Shown piece after piece: positions 50,408-60,833 of a DNA stretch of 64,000 bases. Below the pieces are notes generated by a model. It ran no database searches and had not been told where the DNA came from. It saw nothing but the letters and a program-made list of their open reading frames with translations. The stretch's first letter is position 1, and the number at the start of each line of letters is the position of its first letter. The stretch is from Gemmatimonadota bacterium (GTDB lineage Bacteria > Latescibacterota > UBA2968 > UBA8231): the NCBI GenBank assembly GCA_018672475.1, contig JABHFS010000116.1:64621-128620 (forward strand), read 5' to 3'. A program made the translations under genes and the position numbers.

Positions 50408-51703
50408 GTGCAGGAAAAACAACTCCATACTTTTGCGTTGTATCTGGCGTTGGTCTTTAGCGCGTTAGTTGTGTCGATTGGTGGATTGGCGCACTTCGCT
50501 GGTCTGGGGTTTCTCATGGGGGCGCTGACGCCTCTGTTGATCATGTCAGCGCTGGCGTGGGGGCTCTACGTGTTGGTGCGCTTATTATATGGTGGCAAGG
50601 GGCAGGATGCCGGGGCACTGGTATCGGGTTTGGGGCCGGAGGGCATTATTCTGCAACGGGCGACGCAACGCGCTTGGGGACACGATGTACAGAGTGAGGC
50701 CGGTCGCCATTTTGTCGCTGGTGAAGTGCATTTTCGCGCAGGTCGCTACTTGCAGGCGGCCGAGGCCTTCGGCAAGTCGGTCGAGGGCCGGGAGTCGCTA
50801 GCGGCGAATCTGAATTTGGGTGCGGCGCTGCTCAATATCGCCGATTTCAAGGGCGCGAGGGAGGCGTTGGCGATGGGAGCCCGCTTGGCGCAACGACAAC
50901 AGGATCGAGATTTCGAGGCAGCTTTCCAGCTCAATCTCGGTGTGTTGCATGCGCGCCAGGGCAAGCTAACGGAGGCGTTAGTCGCTTATGCGGAGGCGCA
51001 ACGGCATTTTGAATTGCTCGCTGATGGGCGCGGTCTCGGTGACGCGCTGACCAATATCGGGCAGGCACAAGCGCATCTCGGTCGACTGGAAGCTGCATTT
51101 GCAAGCGGCGAGCGGGCGCTGAAAGCACATCAGGAGACGGGCAGCGCATTGGGGCGAGCCGGTGCATTGAGTTGTCTGGGGTATGTGGGTTTTCGCCGCG
51201 GTGAGTTGGCCGAAGCGTTTGTGCACTTGTCGGAGGCGCTGCAGATCCACGAGACGTTGGGTAATGCGCTGGGACAAGGGCACGTGTTGACCCATATCGG
51301 CAATTTGCGCTTTAAAGAGGACGATTTGGAAGCGGCGCTCAAAGCGTATGAACAGGCCTGTGCATTGCATGAAAAAGCCGGTGACAGTCTTGGTGAAGCG
51401 AGTGCGTTGGTTAACCTCGGTAATGTGCAATTCAAGAAGGGCGCGTTGGACGCGGCCTTGCAGCATTACGATCAGGCGTTGAAACTGCATGAGCGTGGCG
51501 GCAATGTGATGGGGCAGGCGCGCGCGTTGACCAATATCGGTTCGCTTATGGGACGGCAGGGTCAATTGACGGCGGCCCTCGATACGCTGCATAGGGCACG
51601 CGGTTTTTATCTTGAGGTCGGGGATGATAGCCGGGGCTTGCAGGCGGTGGACAAATTGATCGCCCGCTTTGAAAGGCAAATTGAGGAAGAAAATAAAACT
51701 TGA
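50408..51703 (+). CDS. Membrane-anchored TPR protein
   Basis: A 431-residue protein starting at GTG 50408. Two hydrophobic segments (residues ~9-60, 'LALVFSALVVSIGGLAHFAG' and 'LLIMSALAWGLYVLVRLLY') are followed by a run of about seven TPRs of the NB/'LGN'-like sort ('GDALTNIGQAQAHLGRLEAA', 'GRAGALSCLGYVGFRRGELA', 'GEASALVNLGNVQFKKGALD', 'GQARALTNIGSLMGRQGQLT'). The ~40-residue spacing matches TPR_12 arrays. Probably a cytoplasmic or periplasmic scaffold at the inner membrane. No partner identified. Confidence 0.85.
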   Translation: MQEKQLHTFALYLALVFSALVVSIGGLAHFAGLGFLMGALTPLLIMSALAWGLYVLVRLLYGGKGQDAGALVSGLGPEGIILQRATQRAWGHDVQSEAGRHFVAGEVHFRAGRYLQAAEAFGKSVEGRESLAANLNLGAALLNIADFKGAREALAMGARLAQRQQDRDFEAAFQLNLGVLHARQGKLTEALVAYAEAQRHFELLADGRGLGDALTNIGQAQAHLGRLEAAFASGERALKAHQETGSALGRAGALSCLGYVGFRRGELAEAFVHLSEALQIHETLGNALGQGHVLTHIGNLRFKEDDLEAALKAYEQACALHEKAGDSLGEASALVNLGNVQFKKGALDAALQHYDQALKLHERGGNVMGQARALTNIGSLMGRQGQLTAALDTLHRARGFYLEVGDDSRGLQAVDKLIARFERQIEEENKT

Positions 51704-51817
51704 GACTATTTCGGCCGGGCCACTATCGTAGTCGGCCGAGTTATTGACTACTAAAACGAGGTTGGAATGATAGAGCTCAGGTCTTTTCTCAGATAGTCTT
51801 GCCGCAGTAAAAAAGTA

Positions 51818-51987
51818 AAAGAGCCATTTTCCCCGCGCGGGTGGACCGGGATCGTCGGGTCCAATGACTCGGGCAAGACGACTTTGCCCACATTGGCGGT
51901 GGGCGCTTTGGTGTCAGCAACTGAAGTGATAATGGGGTCAGAAGAAGGCGTCTTTGCGCGCAGCGCACGGATGAACCGCCGGTAATG
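51818..51987 (+). pseudogene. ABC-F type ATPase remnant (Walker A region)
   Basis: One frame from about 51824 reads 'PFSPRGWTGIVGSNDSGKTT' then 'LPTLAVGALVSATEVIMGSE', matching the opening of an ABC-F ATPase ('F-P-x-G-W-T-G-V-V-G-x-N-G-S-G-K-T-T-L'). The Walker lysine is kept but neighbouring residues have drifted, and a stop comes at 51985-51987. No signature or Walker B follows in any frame. The rest of the gap (51988-52237) has only weak traces of coding sequence. Confidence 0.55.
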
Positions 51988-52237
51988 GCATTGGACGCGT
52001 GTTCGTGCGGTCTGTTGCTGGTCTAGCGATGACGAATTTCCTTTCGCGCCTGACGGCGCAGTGTTGGCGTGTCAACGCCCGGACGGAGGTGATGCGGAAC
52101 TATAGATCGTCGGCGAGTGAACGCTTGCCGAATGGAGGCTATGTACCCTTAATTGGCTATAGGATGTTTGGCGTCTGGAACGGACGTGCGAAATGGTGCA
52201 ATTAAGGTGGGATTATCCTCTGAGATAGAAGGTTTTA

Positions 52238-53821
52238 ATGACCGTCAACTTTGACCTGAAAAAGTTACAGATTGAAACGGCAACGATCTTGCGCAATATT
52301 GCCCCGGCTAAGTTTTACGAGGAGGCGCTGAAATATGAGCGGGGATCGGCGATTTCCTTTAAGGGTGCGCTTGTCGTGTCCTCCGGCTCGAAGACCGGGC
52401 GCAGCCCAAACGACAAGCGAATCGTCGAAGACCCGCAGAGCGGCGGCGATATTTGGTGGGGCTCTGTCAATATCAAGCTGCAGGAAAGTTCCCTGATCAT
52501 CAATCGTCAGCGGGCCGTCGATTATTTTAATTCCTGCGAGCGTCTATATGTCGTTGATGGTTTTGCTGGGTGGGATCCGCAATATCGACTCAAGATTCGC
52601 GTGATATGCGCTCGCGCTTACCACGCGCTCTTTATGCACAATATGCTGATCCGTCCTTCCGAGGCGGAGTTGGCGGATTTCGGCGAGCCGGATTTTACCA
52701 TTTACAACGCCGGTCGTTTTCCCGCGAATCGCTACACGCCTGAAATGTCTTCGAAGACCAGTATTTGCTTGAGCTTTGAACGCAAAGAGATGGTAATCCT
52801 GGGTACTGAATACGCCGGTGAAATGAAGAAGGGCATATTCACGGTGATGAACTACCTGATGCCCAAACGCGGCCTGTTGCCGATGCATTGCTCCGCTAAC
52901 GAAGGGACCGCCGGCGACGTAGCCCTGTTCTTTGGATTGTCGGGCACGGGTAAGACCACGCTTTCGGCCGATCCGCAGCGGAAGTTGATCGGTGACGACG
53001 AGCACGTCTGGAGTGCAGAGGGGGTTTTCAATATCGAGGGCGGTTGTTATGCGAAGTGCATCGACTTGACGAAGGAGAAGGAGCCCGAGATTTACCACGC
53101 GATCCGCTTCGGCACGGTGTTGGAAAATGTGATCTACGACGAAGAAAGCCGTCGAGTCGATTACGCCGATGATTCGATGACCGAAAATACGCGCGCTGCC
53201 TATCCGATCGAACACATTCTCAATGCGGCGATTCCGTGCATTGGCGGGCAGCCGCGCCATATTGTCTTTCTTACCTGTGACGCCTTCGGCGTATTACCGC
53301 CGGTTAGCCGGCTGACGCCGGACCAGGCGATGTACCATTTTATGAGTGGCTATACCGCGAAAGTCGCCGGAACTGAGATGGGGGTGACAGAGCCGGAGGC
53401 CACATTCTCGGCCTGTTTCGGCGCGGCCTTTATGGTCTGGCACCCGAGTAAATACGCCGAGATGCTGGCTGAGAAGATCCGCGAGCACGACGCGCGGGTT
53501 TGGTTGGTCAACACGGGCTGGTCGGGCGGCCCTTATGGCGTGGGCGAGCGTTTTTCGCTCAAGTACACCCGGGCGATCGTCGACGCGATCCACGCCGGGC
53601 AGTTGGACGATGCGCCGGTGCAGCGGGATGTGCGTTTTGGTTTTGATGTATTAACCGCGTGCCCTGGTGTGCCCGCTGAGCCGATGGTACCCAAGCAGGT
53701 CTGGGCGGATGCGCTGGCGTATGAGGCCCAGGCGAATCAATTAGCCGAATTATTCAAGGCAAATTTTGTGCAGTTTGAAGAAGGCACGGCCGAAGCGGTA
53801 AAGCAGGCAGGGCCAGTATAA
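52238..53821 (+). CDS. pckA: Phosphoenolpyruvate carboxykinase (ATP)
   Basis: A 527-residue ATP-dependent PEPCK. '[18 protein letters not shown]' (48-65), 'MHCSANEG' (216-223), the kinase-1a loop '[13 protein letters not shown]' (233-245), the metal site 'IGDDEHVWS' (251-259) and '[20 protein letters not shown]' in part are all present. It converts oxaloacetate to PEP, the first step of gluconeogenesis, or runs in reverse. Complete, with a strong terminator 69 nt after the stop. Confidence 0.97.
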   Translation: MTVNFDLKKLQIETATILRNIAPAKFYEEALKYERGSAISFKGALVVSSGSKTGRSPNDKRIVEDPQSGGDIWWGSVNIKLQESSLIINRQRAVDYFNSCERLYVVDGFAGWDPQYRLKIRVICARAYHALFMHNMLIRPSEAELADFGEPDFTIYNAGRFPANRYTPEMSSKTSICLSFERKEMVILGTEYAGEMKKGIFTVMNYLMPKRGLLPMHCSANEGTAGDVALFFGLSGTGKTTLSADPQRKLIGDDEHVWSAEGVFNIEGGCYAKCIDLTKEKEPEIYHAIRFGTVLENVIYDEESRRVDYADDSMTENTRAAYPIEHILNAAIPCIGGQPRHIVFLTCDAFGVLPPVSRLTPDQAMYHFMSGYTAKVAGTEMGVTEPEATFSACFGAAFMVWHPSKYAEMLAEKIREHDARVWLVNTGWSGGPYGVGERFSLKYTRAIVDAIHAGQLDDAPVQRDVRFGFDVLTACPGVPAEPMVPKQVWADALAYEAQANQLAELFKANFVQFEEGTAEAVKQAGPV

Positions 53822-53889
53822 AAAACGCGCAGGCACTTGTTCAAGCTTTTGCTATAAAACATTGGGCTATGTCGATTATAGCACAAAAG

Positions 53890-53928
53890 GACGCCCGGTG
53901 GCTGAACAAACCCACCGGGCGTCTTTTT
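53890..53928 (+). terminator. Intrinsic terminator after pckA
   Basis: GACGCCCGGTGG (53890-53901) and CCACCGGGCGTC (53912-53923), 12 perfect base pairs, 10-nt loop, followed by TTTTT. Confidence 0.93.
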
Positions 53929-53949
53929 ACGTTTTGGGATTGTCGTCTT

Positions 53950-54560
53950 AGCGCGCGTCTCGTTTGACCTCGTCCCAGCGGTGTGCCTCGACGGCGGTAC
54001 TGATGGGGGCTTGGCGGACTAGGCACATAGTCGACGCCACCGTCGGGGAAGTCGGGAGCGCTGGCAAAAACGGGCGCCCGCCCGTTACATAAAGAGGCCG
54101 GCACCACCGTTGGCGGCGCCGGTGACACGGTAGATTTTGTCGATGGCGGGTCCTGTGGCTCGACAATAGGGCATTCTAATACCAGTCGAATACCCATTCC
54201 CAGGCATTGCTGTACATAGCATATAGGCCCCAGGTGTTCGGCATTTTACAGCCGACGAAGTGGCCCAAATGTTCGTCGTTAAAAAAGTTAGTTCTGCACA
54301 CACCAGGCGTGATCGGGATGCGGACTTCGCTATCGCCATAATACCAGGTGGTGGAGGTGCCGGTACGGCAGGCGTATTCCCGTTCAGATTCCGTGGGTAG
54401 GCGGTAAATGTGGCGGCCTTTAACATCGTTGAGCGCTTCGCAAAAGCGCTGGCAGCCGTTCCAGCGGAATGTTGCAGATCGACATCGAAGAGTCCGTGGT
54501 TTGCGCCGTTGCTCCCAGACGTTGGGCCGTCAGCAGCCTCCCCTACCAGGAGAATTTTCA
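53950..54560 (-). pseudogene. Formylglycine-generating-enzyme (SUMF1) family remnant
   Basis: On the minus strand one frame carries 'RWNGCQRFCEALNDVKGR' then 'HIYRLPTESEREYACRTGTS' and 'TTWYYGDSEVRIPI', and on to 'LGHFVGCKMPNTWGLYAMYS' and 'NAWEWVFDWY' before a stop (about 54460-54180). These are the usual FGE-sulfatase blocks ('W-N-D-A-x-x-F-C', 'RLPTEAEWEYA', 'P-N-x-W-G-L-Y-D-M-x-G-N-x-W-E-W'). The C-terminal part ('ATGPAIDKIYRVT') is out of frame. The gene is cut short at both ends and frameshifted. Confidence 0.72.
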
Positions 54561-54569
54561 AGCGGTTTT

Positions 54570-55205
54570 CTAAGCGTTTCGGGCGTATTTCTGGTCCAAT
54601 AGCAGGAGCGCGTCGCGCGTATTGAAGTGGGCGTTGCTTTCTTTGAAGAAGGCGTCGAGTAGTTGCTGGGGGGTGAGATCGGAGGTGTCGATCGAGACTT
54701 TGTGGCGGATCCAGGATGTGCGATATTCCTCGGCAAATCGGTCGAGCAACATCGGGACATCGTCTGGTTTGATTATAGTGTGTGGATGGGGTGCTTCGTC
54801 TAAGCGCTGTGCGATGACTTCGGGGCGGGCGTGCAGGTGCACAAGGATCGCGTCGTCGGGCATTTCGCTCTCGTATTTGCGGGTGTCGCTGACGGTGAGG
54901 CCGGGATAATAGTAGAGCGGGCCGTAGACTTCCTCCTCAAGATGGAAACCGCCGAAGAGAATATGTTGGTAATTGTTGATCAGGCGGACGTGGTAGACGA
55001 TCTGAAAGCGCTGGAAGCGCTCTTTGATCGCCGGCAGCATATCGAGCATCGCCTGCTGCTCTTCGTCGGAGAGGTGGTAGGCGTCGGGGATGGTAAAGTG
55101 GTCGTCCATATGGAAGTGTACACCGCGTTGGGCGCCCCAGATGTTGAGTCCTTGGAGCAAGGTCGTGACGCCGCTGTATTCGCAACCGATGGCAATGATA
55201 CGCAT
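54570..55205 (-). CDS. P-loop kinase-like protein with an altered Walker A
   Basis: A 211-residue intact protein. It starts 'MRIIAIGCEYSGVTTLLQGL': the loop has the G-x4-S-G-x-T-T form of nucleotide/shikimate-type kinases but valine replaces the Walker lysine. A 'MDDHFTIPDAYHL' segment resembles an acceptor-site D-D-H region, and 'DDAILVHLHARPEVIAQRLD' resembles the strand and R-x-x-x-R lid region of small-molecule kinases. It therefore looks like a kinase fold that has lost normal ATP binding. A good ribosome site (AGGAGGATC) precedes ATG 55205. Function unknown. Confidence 0.6.
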   Translation of the reverse strand: MRIIAIGCEYSGVTTLLQGLNIWGAQRGVHFHMDDHFTIPDAYHLSDEEQQAMLDMLPAIKERFQRFQIVYHVRLINNYQHILFGGFHLEEEVYGPLYYYPGLTVSDTRKYESEMPDDAILVHLHARPEVIAQRLDEAPHPHTIIKPDDVPMLLDRFAEEYRTSWIRHKVSIDTSDLTPQQLLDAFFKESNAHFNTRDALLLLDQKYARNA

Positions 55206-55314
55206 AACATGATCCTCCTTTAATTGGAGTCAAGTTAGTTGCAGAAAGGTGGGAGGGCAAGATGGACAACACGGATAGGTTCAAAGAACCGTGCAGGTCC
55301 TTTATAGGATTAAT

Positions 55315-55334
55315 ATATCAATAAATCTTGATAT
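55315..55334 (+). promoter_or_regulatory. Candidate operator of the ArsR-type regulator (SahR-like box)
   Basis: ATATCAA (55315-55321), six bases, TTGATAT (55328-55334): a perfect 7-bp inverted repeat. Its right arm meets the -35 hexamer of the promoter below, so binding would block transcription. Winged-helix ArsR repressors commonly use such dyads and autoregulate. Confidence 0.65.
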
Positions 55335-55362
55335 TGACATTTATAGATGTTTGTGCTATTAT
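55334..55362 (+). promoter_or_regulatory. Strong sigma-70 promoter of the regulator-ahcY operon
   Basis: TTGACA (55334-55339), 17-nt spacer, TATTAT (55357-55362) with an extended TG two bases upstream. The start would be near 55369, leaving about six untranslated bases before the ATG at 55375; no ribosome binding site is present, so the message is near-leaderless. Confidence 0.75.
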
Positions 55363-55374
55363 TCTTACTATCCT

Positions 55375-56304
55375 ATGGCTGATTCGCTCAAAATATTCAA
55401 GGCGCTAGCTGATGAGACGCGGCTGCGCATGGTGCGCTTGCTGGTGTGGGGCCCGCTCAATGTCAATGAAATCATCGGCATTTTGAGCATGGGGCAAAGC
55501 CGGGTATCGCGGCATCTGAGAATCCTCGCTGAGGCGAATTTGGTCACCAGCCGCCGGGAAGGTACCTGGATCTATTATCAGAGCAGTGGGGGGCAAGGTG
55601 TTGATCCGCTCGTCGTGGATGTGTTGGACTTGTTGCAACGCCATGAGTCGAGTCTGGCAAATTACGCGGAGGATCTGCAGGGTATAGAAGCCATCGTTGA
55701 GCGCCGTAGGGAACAGACCCGCACCTTCTTTAACAGCATTAAGGATCCCGGCGAATTGCAGGATCACTGTCTTAATGGCAGCGTCTATCGCAAGATAGCG
55801 CTGGAACTCTTGCCCGAGCATACTGAAAAAGCGCTGGATATGGGCACGGGCGCGGGTTTGTTGTTGCCGGAGTTGCTCAAGCGGATCGAGCGCGTGGTCG
55901 CCATCGATTCTTCGACGACGATGCTTGATATGGCGCGCAAGGCAGTCGGCAAAGAAGCGGTGCGCTGCGAGTTTCGTCTGGGCGACTTGGGGCATTTGCC
56001 AGTAGCGGACGAAGAGGTCGACCTGGTCGTGGCCTGTATGGTTCTGCACCACCTTTCCAATCCGGAGGATACGATTCGCGAGGCCTATCGCGCGCTTAGA
56101 CCGGGTGGGCGTTTAGTGGTAGTGGATCTGCATCGGCATGAGGACGAGGCCTTTCGCGAGAGCATGGCCGATTTATGGCTCGGTTTTCCGCCCGCCGAAG
56201 TGCGGGCCTGGATGGAGTCGAGCGAATTCGAAGTAACAGGCGCCGAAATCGTTGGTGGCTCTGATTTCCTAAAAATCATCACTTTTCAAGGACTAAAAAA
56301 ATGA
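55375..56304 (+). CDS. ArsR-family regulator fused to a SAM-dependent methyltransferase domain (SahR-like)
   Basis: A 309-residue two-domain protein. Residues 1-90 are an ArsR winged helix ('[19 protein letters not shown]', '[19 protein letters not shown]', '[11 protein letters not shown]') without metal-site cysteines. Residues ~140-300 are a class I methyltransferase fold ('[20 protein letters not shown]', '[19 protein letters not shown]', '[16 protein letters not shown]'). The next gene is ahcY, overlapping by 4 nt. SahR regulators of this build bind S-adenosylhomocysteine and control SAM-cycle genes; family and context fit well. It could instead be a catalytic methyltransferase with an added sensor. 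Confidence 0.8.
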   Translation: MADSLKIFKALADETRLRMVRLLVWGPLNVNEIIGILSMGQSRVSRHLRILAEANLVTSRREGTWIYYQSSGGQGVDPLVVDVLDLLQRHESSLANYAEDLQGIEAIVERRREQTRTFFNSIKDPGELQDHCLNGSVYRKIALELLPEHTEKALDMGTGAGLLLPELLKRIERVVAIDSSTTMLDMARKAVGKEAVRCEFRLGDLGHLPVADEEVDLVVACMVLHHLSNPEDTIREAYRALRPGGRLVVVDLHRHEDEAFRESMADLWLGFPPAEVRAWMESSEFEVTGAEIVGGSDFLKIITFQGLKK

Positions 56305-57632
56305 CGCAAACTGCTGAAAATACCGCCGAAGTGCAAGCTCAGGACTATAAAATCGCCGATATGTCGCTGGCCGGATGGGGGCGGCAGGAAATCATCCTAG
56401 CTGAGCAGGAAATGCCCGGTTTGATGGCCTTGCGTGAGGAATATGCGGCCGCGCAACCGCTCAAGGACGCGCGTATCGCTGGCTCGTTGCATATGACGAT
56501 CCAGACCGCGGTATTGATCGAGACGCTCAACGCGCTCGGCGCCGAGGTACGTTGGTGCTCGTGCAATATCTTCTCGACCCAGGACCATGCTGCTGCCGCC
56601 ATCGCCGAATCCGGCGTGCCGGTGTTCGCCTGGAAGGGCGAGACCGAGGACGAGTATTGGTGGTGCACCGATCAGACGCTGAAATGGGCCGACGGCAAGG
56701 GGCCGAACATGATCCTCGACGACGGCGGTGACCTGACCAAGTGGGTCCACGAGAAGTATCCGGAACTTTTAGATGAGATCCGCGGTGTCTCCGAAGAGAC
56801 CACGACCGGCGTGCATCACCTCTACCAGATGCTCGAAGCCGGGGAGTTGAAGATCCCGGCGATCAATGTCAACGACAGTGTGACGAAGTCGAAATTCGAC
56901 AATCTCTACGGTTGCCGCGAGTCGTTGGCTGACGGCATCAAGCGTGCCACCGATATCATGATCGCCGGCAAGGTGACCGTGGTCGCCGGTTATGGCGATG
57001 TGGGCAAGGGCTGTGCTGCCGCGATGAAGGGTCTTGGCTCGCGGGTAATCGTCACCGAAGTCGACCCGATCTGTGCGCTGCAGGCGGCGATGGAGGGCTA
57101 CGAGATCAAGAAAATGGACGACGCGGTCGCCGAGGGCGACATTTTCGTCACCACCACGGGTTGTAAAGACATCATCCGCATCGACCATATGGAAAAAATG
57201 AAAGACGGCGCGATCGTCTGCAATATTGGTCATTTCGATGTCGAGATCCAGGTCGCCGAGTTACAGGGTTTTATCGGGGTCGAGCACATCGAGATCAAAC
57301 CCCAGGTCGACAAGTTCACCTTCCCCGATGGTCACAGTATTATCCTGCTGGCCGAGGGCCGTTTGGTCAACCTTGGTTGCGCCACCGGGCATCCTTCATT
57401 CGTGATGTCTAACTCGTTCACCAATCAGGTCTTGGCACAAATGGAACTCTACAACGACCATGAGAAATACCCGGTCGGAGTCTATATGCTGCCGAAGGAC
57501 CTCGACGAGAAGGTCGCCCGCTTGCACTTGGGTAAACTAGGGGTCGAGATCGACGAATTGAGCGGGGACCAAGCCGGTTATCTAGGCATCCCGGTCTCAG
57601 GGCCCTATAAGCCGGACCACTATCGTTATTAA
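56301..57632 (+). CDS. ahcY: Adenosylhomocysteinase
   Basis: A 443-residue S-adenosylhomocysteine hydrolase. '[17 protein letters not shown]' (19-35), '[15 protein letters not shown]' (62-76), '[15 protein letters not shown]' (88-102), the NAD site '[18 protein letters not shown]' (227-244) and the C-terminal 'DHYRY' are intact. It splits SAH to adenosine and homocysteine and so relieves product inhibition of methyltransferases. It starts inside the stop of the ArsR-methyltransferase gene (ATGA), so it shares that promoter. A terminator follows. Confidence 0.97.
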   Translation: MTQTAENTAEVQAQDYKIADMSLAGWGRQEIILAEQEMPGLMALREEYAAAQPLKDARIAGSLHMTIQTAVLIETLNALGAEVRWCSCNIFSTQDHAAAAIAESGVPVFAWKGETEDEYWWCTDQTLKWADGKGPNMILDDGGDLTKWVHEKYPELLDEIRGVSEETTTGVHHLYQMLEAGELKIPAINVNDSVTKSKFDNLYGCRESLADGIKRATDIMIAGKVTVVAGYGDVGKGCAAAMKGLGSRVIVTEVDPICALQAAMEGYEIKKMDDAVAEGDIFVTTTGCKDIIRIDHMEKMKDGAIVCNIGHFDVEIQVAELQGFIGVEHIEIKPQVDKFTFPDGHSIILLAEGRLVNLGCATGHPSFVMSNSFTNQVLAQMELYNDHEKYPVGVYMLPKDLDEKVARLHLGKLGVEIDELSGDQAGYLGIPVSGPYKPDHYRY

Positions 57633-57646
57633 GCGCTGAGCTTTTT

Positions 57647-57679
57647 AGGGGCTGCGGTTTAAAAGCTGCAGCCCCTTTT
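57647..57679 (+). terminator. Intrinsic terminator after ahcY
   Basis: AGGGGCTGC (57647-57655) with GCAGCCCCT (57668-57676), then TTTT. The 12-nt loop contains GGTTTAAAAGCT. It separates ahcY from the histidine kinase gene. Confidence 0.85.
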
Positions 57680-57710
57680 CCGTCCTAGACTTAAGGTTAT
57701 CTTAATTCCC

Positions 57711-60700
57711 ATGTGGCAAGACACTCCTTACAATACTCCGCTGGCTGTGTCGGCGACGCTTGTTGCGTGGATGGCGGTTTATGTTTGGCGGCATCGCGGC
57801 CAGCCCGGCGCATGGCCCTTGTGCCTGCTGCTGTCGGGCGTGGCGATATGGTCTTTCGCCTCGGCGTTGGAAATAGCGAGCGCCTCTCCGGCGTCCAAGA
57901 TGTTTTGGAATGGGGTACTCTATATCGGCATCGTCACTGCTCCGGCTGCGATGTTGCTTTTCGCATTGGATTATGTCGGCAGACGGCTGCCTTTGACGCT
58001 TAGGCTATCGTTGCTTGTCGAGCCGGTCCTGGTGTTGGTCATGGTGTGGACCGAAGGGTTGCACCAGTATCATTGGAGCGACGTCAGCATTATCGACTAC
58101 GCCGGTTTCCAGGTGTTGACGGTGGTGCCGGGGTTGGGCTTTTGGTTGCATGTGGCTTATTCCTATGTGCTGTTGCTTTTGGGTTCACTGCTCCTAGTGC
58201 GGCAATATTTACACTCGCCTCCGGCCTACAGGCGTCAGATCGGTGCGATGTTTGCGGCGACCCTGCTGCCCTGGGTCGCTAATGCACTCTATATCTTTGG
58301 GCTCAACCCATTTCCGCATCTAGACCTGACGCCTTTTGCCTTCAGTGCTACCGGGCTGATCTGCGCCTGGGCGCTATTGCGCTTAAAGCTGCTCGACCTG
58401 GCTCCGGTCGCCCGCGATTTGTTGGTCGAGCATATGGACTACGGGGTGCTGGTTCTGGACGAGAGGCAGCGCATCGTCGATGCCAACCCGGCGGCACGGA
58501 TCTTTCTCGGAAAGTCGGAGGATGTCGTCGGCTCGGCGGCTGTTGATATGCTGGCCGGGCTGGCCGAGTTGCTCGAAGTTGGGCGAGGCCAGACCGAAGT
58601 CGTTTTACCTCAATCCCAGCGCACCTGCGAGGTTTCACTTTTGGCGCTCGATCGCGATCGGACGCGCCGCGACGGCTATCTCGTCATGTTGCAGGATATC
58701 AGTGAGCGCAAAAAGCTGGAGGCCGAGGAGGCCGCCGACCAAAAATTTCGCGAACGGATTTGGGCGATGGACACGGCGGAGGATATCGATACGGTGTTCC
58801 AGGTGGGGTGCGAGACGTTGCAGATTCTGGGTTTTCCTTTTGCAGTTTGCAGTTTTAATATCATTGACAACGAGCAGGGGCGGCATCATTTTTTTACACA
58901 TCCTTTCACTGCAGCGGGACAGGCTCTGCCCTCCGCGCAGGGCCATGACATCGAGGTCTTGTCTCGGTTCTGGAGGGCGCCGGCTCCGGTCTATCGCCCG
59001 GACCTGCATCGCGACGACCCCCATAACGAACGAGACCAGCTCGAGGAAGAGTACAGTTTGGTGATTCGCTCGGTCATTGACGTGCCCTTCTCGCACGGCA
59101 CGTTGGCGATCAACAGCGAAGAGCCAGATGCCTTCAGTCCCGCGGATATCACCTATATGGAGCGTCTGGGTGGCCTGTTGTCGGAAGCGTTTCGCCGCCT
59201 GCGCGATATTGAAGCCCGCGAGCGGCACTTGGAAGAATTACAGCAAGAGATCGACGAGCATCAGCGGACGGCCGCCGCCCTACGCCAAGCCAAAGACGAG
59301 GCCGAAGAAGCCAATCGCGCCAAGAGCGAATTTCTGACGAATATGGGCCATGAAATTCGCACGCCGATGAACGGCATTCTCGGTATGACCGAGTTGGCGC
59401 TCGACACCGAGTTGGACGAGGACCAACGGACTTTCCTTGGAGAGGTGCAACAGTCGGCGGAGCGGTTGCTGCGATTACTCAACAGCTTGCTCGGTTTTAC
59501 TGAGATAGATAACGCCGAATTGCAATTGAAACACGAGCCCTTTGCATTGCGCGATTGCCTAGCCGCCGGGCTAGACCCGGCCGGGCGGGTGGCCCAAGAA
59601 AAAGGGCTCGCGTTTTATCGCGAAATCGATCCGCGGGTTGACGGTATACTGGTTGGGGATGCCGGACGACTGAGTCAGATCGTGTCCAACCTGGCGGACA
59701 ATGGCGTAAAGTTTACTGAAGAGGGCAAGGTCGTTTTTCGCATCGGCACGGAAAAAGTCGATGGGCAGAATATAGCGTTGCGCATCGAGGTCGAGGACAC
59801 AGGGGTCGGTATTCCCGCGGATCATCGCGACCACATTTTCGATCTTTTTACCCAAGCCGACGGATCGGCGACCCGGCGTCACGGGGGTGCGGGGTTGGGA
59901 CTGGCTATGGTCAGTCGACTAGTGGCGAAAATAGGCGGGCGGATATGGGTCGAGAGTGAAGAAGGGCGGGGCAGTACCTTTATCGTCGTTGTGCCCTACG
60001 TTATGATTGTGGATGAAGAGGCCGTCAGCCCCACGCCTACGGGGTCTCTCGCACCAGTGCAAGAGGCGCAAGCGGGTAACCGGCGGGTGCTCATCGTCGA
60101 CGATGTTGCGGTCAACCAGTATATGACCCTCGTGGCCTTGACCCGCTATGGCCACGAGGTCGTTGCGGCTTCATCGGGTATGGAGGCGCTTGCTATTTTG
60201 CAAGAAGATCGGGCCTTTGATCTCGTGCTGATCGATGTGCAGATGTCCGAAATGAGCGGTATCGAAGTTGCCGTCCGGATTCGCGAGCGAGAGCAGGAGA
60301 AGGGAGACGGGAAGCGGCTGTCTATTGTGGCGATCTCCGGTAATACACTGTCCGAAGACCAGCAACGTTGTCTCGCGGCGGGCATGGACGCTTGTCTGGC
60401 AAAGCCCGTGGTGATAAAGGACCTGGTTGAGCAAATGGGGCGGATGGATTTTTCTACGGGCGCTGAAACGGCGCCGGAACACCCGCCGGCCCTGACGCGT
60501 GCGGAGGTGTTGGAATGGGTGGAAGGTGACGAAGTCCTGCTCGCAGAACTGGTGGATGCGATCTGTCGGGCGCGGGCGGAGTCGATGGCCGCTATCGAAC
60601 AGGCCCTCGAACTTGCGGACACCAAGCAATTGGAGGCGGCGGCACACGCATATAAGAGCATCCTAGGTCTATTGGGAGAGAACGCGGCATTTAGTGTCGC

Positions 60701-60833
60701 CGCCGATTTGGAAGGATCGGCGAGGAAGGGGCAGGTTGACGCAATGGCTTATCAGCAGTTGGTTGTCGCCGTCGAGGAATACGAACACGAATTATTGGTT
60801 ATTAGCGCGGCAAGTGGGGTATCCGTTATATGA
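57711..60833 (+). CDS. Hybrid sensor histidine kinase with receiver and Hpt domains
   Basis: A 1040-residue protein. Residues 1-230 make seven membrane helices (the 7TM-DISM/HisKA_7TM-like sensor). A PAS domain spans ~235-335, a GAF-like domain ~345-500, then a coiled coil. HisKA has H547 in '[15 protein letters not shown]'; the ATPase domain has '[12 protein letters not shown]' (N box) and 'VEDTGVGIP' (G1). A receiver domain has D842 in '[12 protein letters not shown]' and a C-terminal Hpt domain has H979 ('[12 protein letters not shown]'). It is a phosphorelay kinase. The stop overlaps the next gene by 4 nt. The signal is unknown. Confidence 0.93.
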   Translation: MWQDTPYNTPLAVSATLVAWMAVYVWRHRGQPGAWPLCLLLSGVAIWSFASALEIASASPASKMFWNGVLYIGIVTAPAAMLLFALDYVGRRLPLTLRLSLLVEPVLVLVMVWTEGLHQYHWSDVSIIDYAGFQVLTVVPGLGFWLHVAYSYVLLLLGSLLLVRQYLHSPPAYRRQIGAMFAATLLPWVANALYIFGLNPFPHLDLTPFAFSATGLICAWALLRLKLLDLAPVARDLLVEHMDYGVLVLDERQRIVDANPAARIFLGKSEDVVGSAAVDMLAGLAELLEVGRGQTEVVLPQSQRTCEVSLLALDRDRTRRDGYLVMLQDISERKKLEAEEAADQKFRERIWAMDTAEDIDTVFQVGCETLQILGFPFAVCSFNIIDNEQGRHHFFTHPFTAAGQALPSAQGHDIEVLSRFWRAPAPVYRPDLHRDDPHNERDQLEEEYSLVIRSVIDVPFSHGTLAINSEEPDAFSPADITYMERLGGLLSEAFRRLRDIEARERHLEELQQEIDEHQRTAAALRQAKDEAEEANRAKSEFLTNMGHEIRTPMNGILGMTELALDTELDEDQRTFLGEVQQSAERLLRLLNSLLGFTEIDNAELQLKHEPFALRDCLAAGLDPAGRVAQEKGLAFYREIDPRVDGILVGDAGRLSQIVSNLADNGVKFTEEGKVVFRIGTEKVDGQNIALRIEVEDTGVGIPADHRDHIFDLFTQADGSATRRHGGAGLGLAMVSRLVAKIGGRIWVESEEGRGSTFIVVVPYVMIVDEEAVSPTPTGSLAPVQEAQAGNRRVLIVDDVAVNQYMTLVALTRYGHEVVAASSGMEALAILQEDRAFDLVLIDVQMSEMSGIEVAVRIREREQEKGDGKRLSIVAISGNTLSEDQQRCLAAGMDACLAKPVVIKDLVEQMGRMDFSTGAETAPEHPPALTRAEVLEWVEGDEVLLAELVDAICRARAESMAAIEQALELADTKQLEAAAHAYKSILGLLGENAAFSVAADLEGSARKGQVDAMAYQQLVVAVEEYEHELLVISAASGVSVI

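Noticed and set aside
52000-52205. Short plus-strand ORF before pckA
   Set aside because: 68 codons, no ribosome site or family; falls in the decayed ABC-F spacer.
54069-54086. Palindrome AACGGGCG-CC-CGCCCGTT
   Set aside because: Looks like a minus-strand terminator but lies inside the FGE remnant and is GC-rich; may be chance. No live gene ends just before it.
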